Source: Thermoleophilia bacterium
Lineage (GTDB): Bacteria > Actinomycetota > Thermoleophilia > Gaiellales > Gaiellaceae
Direction: 5' to 3'
NCBI GenBank assembly: GCA_029865325.1
Contig: JAOUHF010000015.1
Location: 1 to 35,428 of the forward strand
DNA: 35,428 nt
Shown here piece by piece: positions 15,103 through 23,143 of this stretch. The notes beneath the pieces are model-generated. The model did no database searches. It saw nothing but the letters and a program-made list of their open reading frames with translations, and had not been told where the DNA came from. Each line of letters starts with the position of its first letter. The first letter of the stretch is position 1. The translations under genes were made by a program, and so were the position numbers.

Positions 15103-15909
15103 TCATGTGAGCGCGTTCCTCAGCACCTCGCGCGGCACGCCGCCTTCCGCGTAGCAAGACGTTCCTTCGCCGGCGAGCTCACGCGCGCCGGTCAGCAGCG
15201 CCCCGTATGCGGCGGCAGCCAGCCAGCTTCCGGTCGAGACGCGTCGCACCCCCGCCGAGGCGAGCTCGGCGATCGTCGGGCCCTTCGGCAGCGCGAGGGC
15301 GTTGACGGGAATTCCGATCGCCTCGACGACAGCCGCGATCTGCCCCAGGTCACGGAGACCCGGCGCGTAGACCGCATCCGCTCCGGCATCGCGATACGCG
15401 ATCAGCCGAGCGATCGTGTCGTCGAGGTCGTCGACACCATGAACGTGGTTCTCCGCGCGGCCGGTAAGCACCATGGGCTCAGAGAGCCGATGTGCCGCTT
15501 CCGCGGCGATGGCGACCCGATTCGCCGCCATCCCGATGTCGTCCATGCCGCCTGTTGCCGGGTCGTAGTCCTCGATGGAGAAGCCGGCGGCCCCGGCGTC
15601 GGCTAGCTGAGCCACGGTCTCGGTCACGCCCCCCGGGTCGTCTGGAAAGCAGCGCTCGCTGTCGACATTGAGCGGCAGGCTCGTCGCCTGCGCAAGGCTC
15701 GCCACGTGCGCAACGAGCTCGTCGCGAGAGACGGTCTGGTCGAGCTTGCCGAGAGACCAGGCCATGCCCTCGCTTGTCGTCGCGAGCGCTTCGAAGCCGC
15801 ACGACGCGAGCAGCCGCGCGGAGCCGGCGTCCCACGGGTTGGGCATGACGAACAGCTGGTCTCGCTCATGCATGGCCCTGAAGCGGGCGCGACGATCGGC
15901 GACGGACAT
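15103..15909 (-). CDS. Isocitrate lyase / PEP mutase family protein
   Basis: This 268-residue TIM-barrel protein belongs to the isocitrate lyase/phosphoenolpyruvate mutase superfamily. Typical segments are PNPWDAGSARLLASCGFEALATTSEG near the N-terminus, LPLNVDSERCFPDDP, GAAGFSIEDYDP (metal-binding Glu-Asp), and the later MVLTGRAEN and GADAVYAPGL. Members cleave or form C-C or C-P bonds on oxaloacetate-, methylisocitrate- or phosphonopyruvate-like substrates with Mg2+; this bacterial subgroup is mostly uncharacterised. The ATG at 15909 is preceded by AGGAGAG. It follows iclR by 55 bases on the same strand and probably shares its transcript. It lies between the two halves of the methylamine gene set, on the opposite strand; a metabolic link is possible but unproven. 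Confidence 0.75.
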   Translation of the reverse strand: MSVADRRARFRAMHERDQLFVMPNPWDAGSARLLASCGFEALATTSEGMAWSLGKLDQTVSRDELVAHVASLAQATSLPLNVDSERCFPDDPGGVTETVAQLADAGAAGFSIEDYDPATGGMDDIGMAANRVAIAAEAAHRLSEPMVLTGRAENHVHGVDDLDDTIARLIAYRDAGADAVYAPGLRDLGQIAAVVEAIGIPVNALALPKGPTIAELASAGVRRVSTGSWLAAAAYGALLTGARELAGEGTSCYAEGGVPREVLRNALT

Positions 15910-15964
15910 GTGCTCTCTCCTCTGCCTCGATGATTCGCCCGCCATCTTGCACGAGCTCCGCCGA

Positions 15965-16732
15965 TCAGGCGGGGCGCCAGCCGAGCTCGCGCGAGATCGC
16001 TTCCGCGCGCGCGAGGAGGAGCGGCACCGCGGCCTCGACGGCTGCGGCGTCGAAGCGGGAGCTCGGCCCCTGTAATGCGGCGATCGCCTCCAACTCTCCG
16101 CGCGCAGATCGGATTGGAGCGGCAATCGCGCTCAACCCGGGCTCTCGCTCGCCGGTCGCTTCTGCGTAGCCGCGCTCCCGCACGGTCTCGATCTCCCGCG
16201 CGAGCACGTGTGGATCGGTGATCGTTTTCGGTGTGTACGCGCGAAGCGGCCCTTCGGGGAGCTCCCGGCCGAAGAACGCGAGCATCACCTTTCCCGCCGA
16301 GGTGGCGTGCGCGATCGACGGCCGCCCAAGTCGCGAGACTGGCTGGATCTGATGCGAGCCGGGGACGAAGTCGACGGTGATGGCATCCTCGTCTCCCGGA
16401 ACCGAGAGCGTGGCCGTCTCGCCCGTCGCCTCGACAAGCGAGATGAGGTGCGGGCGCGCGACGTCGCGGATGTCGAGGCGCGCGAGGACCGCGTTTCCGA
16501 GGTGGACGAGGCGAATGCCGAGCCGGTAGCGGCCCGAGGTCGCGACGCGCTCGACCAGACCGGACGCGGCGAGCGTGCCGAGCTGGCGCGATACGGTGCT
16601 CGGGGTCATGCCCGTACGACGCGCCACTTCGTTCGTTCCGAGCTCACCGCCGTCGGCGAGCGTGTCGAGGACGGCGATCGCTCTTTCGGCGGCGCCAATT
16701 CGGCGGGTAGAAGGTTGACGAGTGCGCGACAT
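15965..16732 (-). CDS. IclR family transcriptional regulator
   Basis: This 255-residue protein has an N-terminal winged helix-turn-helix (about residues 12-75, with TNEVARRTGMTPSTVSRQLGTL and the wing VERVATSGRYRLG) and a C-terminal IclR effector domain with HATSAGKVMLAF and ERGYAEATGEREPGLSAIAAP. IclR proteins bind small organic acids or related ligands and repress or activate adjacent catabolic genes. The start at 16732 lies 60 bases from the divergent soxD start, and an imperfect 9-bp inverted repeat lies between them. The parsimonious reading is that it regulates soxDAGB-fhs and itself plus the PEP-mutase-family gene. The ligand is unknown. Confidence 0.85.
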   Translation of the reverse strand: MSRTRQPSTRRIGAAERAIAVLDTLADGGELGTNEVARRTGMTPSTVSRQLGTLAASGLVERVATSGRYRLGIRLVHLGNAVLARLDIRDVARPHLISLVEATGETATLSVPGDEDAITVDFVPGSHQIQPVSRLGRPSIAHATSAGKVMLAFFGRELPEGPLRAYTPKTITDPHVLAREIETVRERGYAEATGEREPGLSAIAAPIRSARGELEAIAALQGPSSRFDAAAVEAAVPLLLARAEAISRELGWRPA

Positions 16733-16745
16733 CCGTGTAGGTTCG

Positions 16746-16787
16746 TTGCGGATTCTGGCACAGCGTTGCTGAGAGTGCAATTCGCAA
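16746..16787. promoter_or_regulatory. Candidate IclR operator in the divergent iclR-soxD promoter
   Basis: TTGCGGATT (16746-16754) and AATTCGCAA (16779-16787) are inverted repeats matching at eight of nine positions, with centres 33 bases apart, about three helical turns. The right arm ends just before the AAGGTAG ribosome binding site of soxD, so a bound repressor would block that gene directly. The assignment to IclR rests on position only. Confidence 0.4.
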
Positions 16788-16792
16788 GGTAG

Positions 16793-17065
16793 ATGTCTTT
16801 TCTCCTCTCGTGCCCCTTCTGTGGCCCACGACCGGTGGACGAATACGCGTACTTCGGCGAGGTCACGAAGCGTCCAGGTCCGTCGCCGACGCTGCGTGAG
16901 CTGACCGACTACGTCTACTTCCGCGACAACGTCGCGGGCGTTCAGCGCGAATGGTGGCAGCACCGCTCAGGGTGCGGCGAGTGGTTCCTCGCCGAGCGCG
17001 ACACGCGCACGAACGAGGTCCTCGAGGTCATCCTCCCCGAGCCAGGACGGAACTCGCCCGCATGA
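16793..17065 (+). CDS. mgdB: N-methylglutamate dehydrogenase / sarcosine oxidase delta subunit
   Basis: This 90-residue protein is the small zinc-binding delta subunit (SoxD-like) of the heterotetrameric sarcosine oxidase family. It shows CPFCGPRPVDEYAYFGE near the N-terminus and the second part of the zinc site in WWQHRSGCGEWFLAERDT. In this family delta binds Zn through cysteines and a histidine and stabilises the alpha subunit. It is the first gene of a four-gene chain in which every junction is ATGA. The combination with GmaS and MgsABC suggests the complex oxidises N-methylglutamate, not sarcosine, but the subunit itself does not discriminate between these. Confidence 0.88.
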   Translation: MSFLLSCPFCGPRPVDEYAYFGEVTKRPGPSPTLRELTDYVYFRDNVAGVQREWWQHRSGCGEWFLAERDTRTNEVLEVILPEPGRNSPA

Positions 17066-19647
17066 GGTTGGAACCACGGAGCGGCGAGCGAATCGACCGC
17101 TCGAAGCCAGTCTCGTTCTCGTTCGCGGGCTGGAAGGTTGCTGGGTTCGAGGGCGACACGCTCGGCTCGGCGGCGTTCGCAGCCGGAAAGCGCGTCTTCT
17201 CGCGCTCGTTCAAGTACCACCGGCCGCGCGGCCTGCTCTGTTGCTCGGGGCACTGCCCGAACTGCTTGATGACGGTCGACGGCGTACCGAACGTCCGCGT
17301 CTGCACCGAGCCGATTCGCGAGGGCGCGGTCGTCGAGGGTCAGAACGTCCGCTGGTCGCTCGACTTCGACTTCATGTCCGTGACGGACAAGGTCGGCGGT
17401 CCGTTCACTCCGGTGGGCTTCTACTACAGGACGTTCATCCGCCCGCGCCGGCTCTGGCCGTTCTACGAGAAGTTCCTGCGAAGCGCCGCCGGGCTCGGAG
17501 AGCTCGACGAGCACGCCGGGTACTCCCGTCGCTACGACACAGAGCATCGCAAGGCACGCGTCCTCGTGGTGGGCGGTGGCCCGGCTGGTCGTGCCGCGGC
17601 GCTTGCTGCCGCGGCTTCCGGCGACGGCGTCGTTCTCGTCGACGAGGACGCGAGTTTGAACGGCATGCAGCTCGACGGAGTCGAAGTGCTCGCTCCCGCC
17701 CGCGCGCTCGGGATCTGGGAAGGCGGCCTCGTTCCGGTCGACGCGGGCACGGTTCTCTACCGCTTCCGCGCCGCGAGGATCATCGTCGCCACCGGTGCGA
17801 TCGAGCAGCCGCTCGTCTTTCCGGGCAACGACCTTATCGGCGTGATGCTCCCCGGCGGTGTGCGCCGTCTCGTCAACGACTTCTCGATCAAGCCGGGCAA
17901 CCGTGCGATCGTCGTCGCGGCCGACGACGAAGGGTTCGAGGTAGCGGACGACCTGAGCGAGGCCGGGGTCGCGGTACCGCGGGTGATCGATCTTCGCGAG
18001 ACAAGACCTCGCGAGCTCGTCGCGCAGGGTGGCAAAGGGCGCGTCCGACGTCTCGTCGTCGACGGCGAGAGCTTCGACTGCGACCTGCTCGTGGCATCCG
18101 GCGGTCGGCAACCCGCGTACTCGCTACTCGCACAGGCCGGCGCGCGTATCGAGTTCGACTCCGAGCTCGGCGTTTTCGTTCCAACCGAGCTCCCCAGTGG
18201 GGTCGAAGCTGTCGGAAGCGTCACGGGCGACGGTCTCGGCAAAGTCGACCCCGAGCCGGCTTACGGGGGCAAAGGGAAGTGCTTCGTCTGCGTGTGCGAA
18301 GACGTGACCACAAAGGACATGAAGCGCGCGATCGCCGAGGGCTTCGACTCGATCGAGCTCGCAAAGCGGTACACGACTACGACGATGGGGCCCTGCCAGG
18401 GAAAGCTTTGTCACCTGCCGAGCATCCGGCTCTATTCGAAGGAGACCCGGGTGTACGAGGCGGCGATCGGGACGACCACCGCACGTCCGCCGTGGGCTCC
18501 GGTCGAGCTCGGCCTGCTCGCGGGCCGCGAGCTCACCCCGGCACGGCGCACGTCGATGCACTGGTCTCATGCGGAGGCGGGAGCGACGATCCAGTGGGCG
18601 GGCCCGTGGAAACGACCCTACGCCTACGGCGAGAAGCCCGAAGACGAGGTTCGCGCCGTCCACGAGTCGCTCGGTGTGATCGACGTTTCGACACTCGGCA
18701 AGCTCTTCGTCGAGGGGCCCGAGGCTGTCGCGCTCCTCGAGCGCCTCTATCCGAACCGCTTCGGCGATATGAAGTCGGGCCGCATCCGCTACGGCGTCCT
18801 CACCTCAGACGCGGGGCGGATCATGGACGACGGCACGATCGCGAGGCTGGCCGACGATCTCTACTACGTGACGACGACCTCGACCGGCGCGGATGCCGTC
18901 ACCGCTTGGTTCGAGTGGTGGAACGCGGTCTGGGGGTACGAGGCGGAGATCGTGAACGTCACGGGGGCGATCGCTGCCGTGAACCTCGCCGGCCCGCAGT
19001 CGCGCGACGCGCTTCAACGATTGACCGAGGCGGATGTCTCAGCCGAGGCGTTCAAGTACCTCGACGCACAGGAGATCGACGTCGCCGGCGTCCCGACTCT
19101 CGCTCTGCGCATCGGCTTCGTCGGCGAGCTCGGGTACGAGCTCCACTTCCCGAGCCCGGCGGGCGAGTACCTCTGGGGCCAGCTCGTCGCGGAGGGCGCG
19201 CGTCCGTTCGGGCTCGAGCCGCAGCGCATCCTCCGGCTCGAGAAGGGGCACGTCATCGTCGGACAGGACACGGACTCGGAGTCGAACCTCTACTCCGCCG
19301 GGATGTCGTGGCTGCCGAAGCTCGACAAGGACGACTTCGTGGGCAAGTACGCGCTCGAGCACTTCGCGGAGCGCGAGGAGAAGGAGCGCCTGGTCGGCTT
19401 CACGATGGAGGAAGACGTTCTTCCTGCTGAGGGCGCCCAGATCGTCGTCGAAGGCTTTCCTGCCGGACGCGTTACGAGCGCGCGCAGGAGCGAGGCGGTT
19501 GGTTCAGTCATCGGCCTCGCGTGGGTTCCGACGGATCGGGCCAAGAACGGCACCCGAGTTGAGATTCGCGTCGATCGATTGCTGCGCGGCGCGCGCGTCA
19601 CACACGGTGCGTTCTTCGACTCTGCCGGGCAGCGGATGCGCTCATGA
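17062..19647 (+). CDS. mgdC: N-methylglutamate dehydrogenase / sarcosine oxidase alpha subunit
   Basis: This 861-residue multidomain subunit is SoxA-like. Residues about 1-90 form a ferredoxin-like domain with cysteines at 60, 65, 68 and 81 in a [2Fe-2S]-type pattern (LLCCSGHCPNC). A dinucleotide-binding oxidoreductase region follows from about residue 163 (VLVVGGGPAGRAAAL). A small cysteine-rich domain lies near 405-455 (CFVCVCEDV and GPCQGKLC). The remainder, from about 490, is an aminomethyltransferase (GcvT-like) folate-binding domain with GVIDVSTLGKLFVEGPEA and FVGELGYELHFPSPAGEY. This last domain would collect the methyl carbon as 5,10-methylene-tetrahydrofolate. The canonical alpha subunit is nearer 1,000 residues, so this is a compact version. 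The start overlaps the delta stop; the frame is open further upstream but there overlaps delta. Confidence 0.87.
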   Translation: MRLEPRSGERIDRSKPVSFSFAGWKVAGFEGDTLGSAAFAAGKRVFSRSFKYHRPRGLLCCSGHCPNCLMTVDGVPNVRVCTEPIREGAVVEGQNVRWSLDFDFMSVTDKVGGPFTPVGFYYRTFIRPRRLWPFYEKFLRSAAGLGELDEHAGYSRRYDTEHRKARVLVVGGGPAGRAAALAAAASGDGVVLVDEDASLNGMQLDGVEVLAPARALGIWEGGLVPVDAGTVLYRFRAARIIVATGAIEQPLVFPGNDLIGVMLPGGVRRLVNDFSIKPGNRAIVVAADDEGFEVADDLSEAGVAVPRVIDLRETRPRELVAQGGKGRVRRLVVDGESFDCDLLVASGGRQPAYSLLAQAGARIEFDSELGVFVPTELPSGVEAVGSVTGDGLGKVDPEPAYGGKGKCFVCVCEDVTTKDMKRAIAEGFDSIELAKRYTTTTMGPCQGKLCHLPSIRLYSKETRVYEAAIGTTTARPPWAPVELGLLAGRELTPARRTSMHWSHAEAGATIQWAGPWKRPYAYGEKPEDEVRAVHESLGVIDVSTLGKLFVEGPEAVALLERLYPNRFGDMKSGRIRYGVLTSDAGRIMDDGTIARLADDLYYVTTTSTGADAVTAWFEWWNAVWGYEAEIVNVTGAIAAVNLAGPQSRDALQRLTEADVSAEAFKYLDAQEIDVAGVPTLALRIGFVGELGYELHFPSPAGEYLWGQLVAEGARPFGLEPQRILRLEKGHVIVGQDTDSESNLYSAGMSWLPKLDKDDFVGKYALEHFAEREEKERLVGFTMEEDVLPAEGAQIVVEGFPAGRVTSARRSEAVGSVIGLAWVPTDRAKNGTRVEIRVDRLLRGARVTHGAFFDSAGQRMRS

Positions 19648-20195
19648 GCCGGGCGTTTCTCTCACCCTCGCGCTGCGACGCCGGGACGCTGACGTCGCCG
19701 CTTCGCCGTGCGCTCGAAGGCGCAAATTCTGCGGCTGTTCGCGACCTCTCGCTCGAGGGTGTGGTGGAGATCCGCGGCGATTCCGACCTGGTTGAAGTTG
19801 CGGAAGGCGAGGACCTTGTGCGGCTCTCGCCGCAGCGCGGTTACATCTTCACGGATGGCGATCCGGCCGATGTCGCCGAACGGCTTCGGGCCGGCGGTGT
19901 TCTTGCCTATGACGCGACCGGTGCGCTCGCCGGGATGGCGATCGAGAGCGAGCAGGTCGTGCGCCGTCTCACGGACCTCGACCTCGACGAGCTTCCGACT
20001 AGTGGCCCGTTCGCGCATGTCACGGCGATCGTTCGTCGCGCCGACGACGGTTGGGTCGAGGTGTACGTCCAGCAGGAGTACGGCCACTACGTTGCGGAGG
20101 CGGTCGTGGATGCACTGACTGGTTTGGACACGTCCCGGGGTCTGACCCGGGGTCAGACCCCCGACGTGTCCGATCCGGACGGGTCGCCCGCATGA
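19644..20195 (+). CDS. mgdD: N-methylglutamate dehydrogenase / sarcosine oxidase gamma subunit
   Basis: This 183-residue protein resembles the gamma subunit (SoxG), a GcvT-related structural subunit. Conserved-looking parts are VRLSPQRGYIF, the segment around RRLTDLDLDELPTSGPFAH, and VEVYVQQEYGHYVAEAVVDAL near the end. After the last expected helix the protein carries an extra tail of roughly 20 residues (starting TSRGLTRG), and this tail is entirely the translation of a palindromic repeat inserted at 20126-20180. The ATGA overlap with the next gene follows that tail, so the insertion left coupling intact. The start overlaps the alpha-subunit stop. Confidence 0.8.
   Translation: MSRAFLSPSRCDAGTLTSPLRRALEGANSAAVRDLSLEGVVEIRGDSDLVEVAEGEDLVRLSPQRGYIFTDGDPADVAERLRAGGVLAYDATGALAGMAIESEQVVRRLTDLDLDELPTSGPFAHVTAIVRRADDGWVEVYVQQEYGHYVAEAVVDALTGLDTSRGLTRGQTPDVSDPDGSPA
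20126..20180. repeat. Palindromic repeat within the soxG (mgdD) 3' end
   Basis: The outer arms GGACACGTC (20126-20134) and GACGTGTCC (20163-20171) are exact complements. Inside, GGGGTCTGACCC and GGGGTCAGACCCCC are inverted relative to each other, so almost the whole 46-base core is self-complementary. It ends in GTCCG-ATC-CGGAC (20168-20180), as does the repeat near 13.7 kb. It is a clear second instance of the interspersed family and is read through in frame by soxG. Confidence 0.8.
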
Positions 20196-21406
20196 AGGAC
20201 ATCTTCTTCCCCAAGCGGATGTGGCGCCCGCGGCCGGAGCTCAAGCGGAGCTACGAGGTCGTCATCGTCGGCGGCGGCTCGCACGGACTCGCGACGGCCT
20301 ACTACCTCGCGAAGAGGCACGGCATCCGCGATGTCTGCATCCTCGAGAAGTCGTACATCGGCTCTGGCGCATCGGGGCGAAACACGACGATCATCCGCTC
20401 GAACTACCGCACGCCCGAGGGCGCGGCGTTCTACGGCGAGAGCGTCAGGCTCTACGAGAAGCTCTCCTCGGAGCTGAACTTCAACCTCATGTTCTCGCAG
20501 CACGGACACCTGACGCTCGCACACTCGGACAGGGCGATGATCACGATGCAGGAGCGCGCGGAGGTCAACAAGCTGCTCGGGATCAACTCGAGTGTCATCG
20601 GTGTCGATCGGATCAGTGAGCTCTGTCCGCCGCTCGATCTGACCGACCGTCCCGCGTATCCGATCATGGGCGCCCTCTACCACCCGCCGGGCGGGATCAT
20701 CCGCCACGACGCGGTGGTGTGGGGGTTCGCGCGAGCGGCCGATTGGTTCGGAGTCGAGATCCACCCCAACACTGAGGTGACCGGGTTCGAGCGCAGCGGA
20801 GACCGCGTCACGGCCGTCGAGACCACGCGAGGCCGTGTCGAGTGCGGGCAGGTTGTGAGCGCAACCGCCGGTTGGTCGTCACTCGTCGGTGGGCTCGCGG
20901 GCGTTCGGCTTCCGATCACGACCCACATCCTCCAGGCCTTCGTCACCGAGCCGGTGAAGCCGTTCCTCGACGTCGTCATCGTCTCGTCGCAGCTCCACGT
21001 GTACGTCTCGCAGACCGATCGCGGCGAGTTCCTGATCGGGGCGGAGATCGAGCCCTACACGACGTACAAGAGCACCGGGACGCTCTCTTTCCTCGAGGTC
21101 TCCGCCGCGCACGCGATCGACCTCTTCCCGCAACTCGAGCGGACGAGGGTATTGCGAACGTGGACCGGCCTGTGCGACCTCTCGCCGGACTACAGCCCGA
21201 TCCTCGGGAAGACGGAGATCGACAACTTCCACGTCTCGACCGGCTGGGGTACATACGGGTTCAAGGCGGCACCGATCGTGGGCGTCACGCTCGCGGAGCT
21301 CGTCGCGACCGGGAAGACACCAGACTTGATCGCCCCTTTCGCACTCGACCGATTCCACACCGATACCCTCGTGTCCGAGTTGGCCGCGGCCGCGGTGAGC
21401 CACTAG
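20192..21406 (+). CDS. mgdA: N-methylglutamate dehydrogenase / sarcosine oxidase beta subunit
   Basis: This 404-residue flavoprotein is SoxB-like and carries the amine-oxidising site of the complex. The FAD-binding segment VVIVGGGSHGLATAYYLA lies at about residues 23-40, followed by GSGASGRNTTIIRSNYRTPEG. His172 in GGIIRHDAVVWGFARAA falls where heterotetrameric sarcosine oxidases attach FMN covalently. The C-terminal part has TWTGLCDLSPDYSPILG and GWGTYGFKAAPIVG, typical of the D-amino-acid-oxidase-like fold. The ATG at 20192 overlaps the gamma stop as ATGA; the frame is open upstream through the repeat but there is antiparallel to no signal. Substrate is inferred to be N-methylglutamate from context; sarcosine or dimethylglycine remain possible. 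Confidence 0.88.
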   Translation: MKDIFFPKRMWRPRPELKRSYEVVIVGGGSHGLATAYYLAKRHGIRDVCILEKSYIGSGASGRNTTIIRSNYRTPEGAAFYGESVRLYEKLSSELNFNLMFSQHGHLTLAHSDRAMITMQERAEVNKLLGINSSVIGVDRISELCPPLDLTDRPAYPIMGALYHPPGGIIRHDAVVWGFARAADWFGVEIHPNTEVTGFERSGDRVTAVETTRGRVECGQVVSATAGWSSLVGGLAGVRLPITTHILQAFVTEPVKPFLDVVIVSSQLHVYVSQTDRGEFLIGAEIEPYTTYKSTGTLSFLEVSAAHAIDLFPQLERTRVLRTWTGLCDLSPDYSPILGKTEIDNFHVSTGWGTYGFKAAPIVGVTLAELVATGKTPDLIAPFALDRFHTDTLVSELAAAAVSH

Positions 21407-21428
21407 CGTTCTCGACGAACGGAGAGAG

Positions 21429-23096
21429 ATGTCGACCGTGATGCCCTCGAGTCTCGAGATCGCCCAAGGAGCCACGCTGCGCCCCATCCTCGACGTCGCG
21501 GCCGATGCAGGGCTGCTCGTCGAGGAGGTCGAGCCGTACGGGCGGTACAAAGCAAAGGTCGACCTCTCCGTCATCGAGCGGCTCGCCGACCGGCCCGCTG
21601 CGAAGCTGATCAACGTCACCGCGATCACGCCGACACCTGCGGGCGAGGGGAAGACGACCACATCGGTCTCGCTTGCCCAGGGCCTCGGCGTACTTGGCCG
21701 GAAGCCAGTCCTGTGCCTGCGCGAGGCATCGCTCGGACCGGTGTTCGGCGTGAAGGGAGGCGCCGCCGGCGGCGGCTACGCGCAGGTCGTACCCATGGAG
21801 GACCTGAACCTCCACTTCACCGGTGACCTGCACGCGATCACGGCCGCAAACAACCTGCTCGCCGCGATGATCGACGCACACCTCATGCACGGCAACGAGG
21901 CCGGCCTCGACCCGCTGTCGATCTCCTGGCGCCGCTGCCTCGACATGAACGACCGTTCGCTGCGCGAGGTGATCACGGGACTCGGCGGGCGTCTGAACGG
22001 CGCTCCGCGCCAGACCGGATTCGACATCACTGCTGCGAGCGAGATCATGGGGCTCGTCGCAGTCGCCCGCGACCTTGCCGACCTTCGGGAGCGGCTCGGC
22101 CGGATCACCGTCGGCCAGACGTTCGATGGCGAGCCTGTGACAGCGGAGCAGATCAAGGCGGCCGGCGCGCTCGCCGTCGTGCTCAAGGAGGCAGTCAAGC
22201 CCAACCTCGTGCAGACGCTCGAAGGGCAGCCGGCATTCGTGCACTGTGGCCCCTTCGCCAACATCGCCCACGGCAACAACTCGCTCGTTGCCGACCGCGT
22301 GGCGCTGAAGCTTGGTGAGTACGTCATAACCGAGTCCGGCTTCGCCTCGGACATGGGGATGGAGAAGTTCTTCGACATCACCTGCCGCATAGGCGATCTG
22401 CGGCCGAGCGCAGTCGTGCTCGTCGCCAGCATCAAAGCACTGAAGCACCACGCCGGCCAGCCGGACGGCGGTCTCGACGCGATCGAGGTCGGTGCGCAGA
22501 ACCTCGCCCGGCACGTCGGCATCATCAACGGCTTCGGACTGCAGGCGGTCGTGTGCGTCAACAAGTTCCCGAGTGACACCCAGGACGAGCTCGAGCTCGC
22601 GAGGAAGTTGGCGCTCGAGAACGGGGCGTTCGCCGCCGAGGTCTGCACTGCCTTCGAGAACGGCGGCGCTGGGGCGACCGCCTTTGCAGAGGCAGTGGTC
22701 GCAGCTGCGGACGAGCCGAATACCTTCGACTTCGCATACGGACTCGACGCGCCGATCGAAGAGAAGATCCGACTCATTGCCACTCGGGTCTACGGGGCCG
22801 ACGGCGTCGAGCTCCTGCGCGCCGCGAAGAAGAAAGCCGCCGAGTGGGACCAGACCGACCTTGGCCGGCTGCCTATCTGCATGGCCAAGACGCACTTGTC
22901 GCTTTCGCATGACCCGGCCTTGAAGAACGCACCCACCGGGTTCACGGTGACCGTGCGCGACCTACGGCCCTACACGGGAGCGGGCTGGATCGTCGCTTTG
23001 TGCGGCGAGATGATGACGATGCCCGGGCTCGGGAAGAAGCCCGCCGCGTTCGCGATCGACATCGACACCGACGGTGAGACCGTCGGATTGTTCTAG
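21429..23096 (+). CDS. fhs: Formate-tetrahydrofolate ligase
   Basis: This 555-residue enzyme interconverts formate, ATP and tetrahydrofolate with 10-formyl-tetrahydrofolate. The P-loop is ITPTPAGEGKTTTSVSLAQG, and further landmarks are REASLGPVFGVKGGAAGGGYAQ split across the family signature, HFTGDLHAITAANNLLAA, and KFFDITCRIGDLRPSAVV. Length matches the family. The ATG at 21429 lies directly after GGAGAG, 22 bases from the beta-subunit stop, so it closes the operon. In methylotrophs using H4-folate, this enzyme can run toward formate and yield ATP from the methyl carbon collected by the dehydrogenase complex, or supply 10-formyl-folate for biosynthesis. No folD or formate dehydrogenase is present in the window. 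Confidence 0.92.
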   Translation: MSTVMPSSLEIAQGATLRPILDVAADAGLLVEEVEPYGRYKAKVDLSVIERLADRPAAKLINVTAITPTPAGEGKTTTSVSLAQGLGVLGRKPVLCLREASLGPVFGVKGGAAGGGYAQVVPMEDLNLHFTGDLHAITAANNLLAAMIDAHLMHGNEAGLDPLSISWRRCLDMNDRSLREVITGLGGRLNGAPRQTGFDITAASEIMGLVAVARDLADLRERLGRITVGQTFDGEPVTAEQIKAAGALAVVLKEAVKPNLVQTLEGQPAFVHCGPFANIAHGNNSLVADRVALKLGEYVITESGFASDMGMEKFFDITCRIGDLRPSAVVLVASIKALKHHAGQPDGGLDAIEVGAQNLARHVGIINGFGLQAVVCVNKFPSDTQDELELARKLALENGAFAAEVCTAFENGGAGATAFAEAVVAAADEPNTFDFAYGLDAPIEEKIRLIATRVYGADGVELLRAAKKKAAEWDQTDLGRLPICMAKTHLSLSHDPALKNAPTGFTVTVRDLRPYTGAGWIVALCGEMMTMPGLGKKPAAFAIDIDTDGETVGLF

Positions 23097-23143
23097 TGCG
23101 CCAGACCGGAATTCGCTAACGCGGATCCAGTAGCTGGTTGATG

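Noticed and set aside
16793-21406. Reading the four-subunit complex as an ordinary sarcosine oxidase for betaine or creatine breakdown
   Set aside because: Not excluded by the subunits alone, but no dimethylglycine, betaine or creatine genes are near, while gmaS and mgsABC are. I keep sarcosine as the alternative.
21285-22910. 541-codon open frame opposite fhs
   Set aside because: Fhs on the plus strand is unmistakable. The antisense frame is a shadow of its codon bias.
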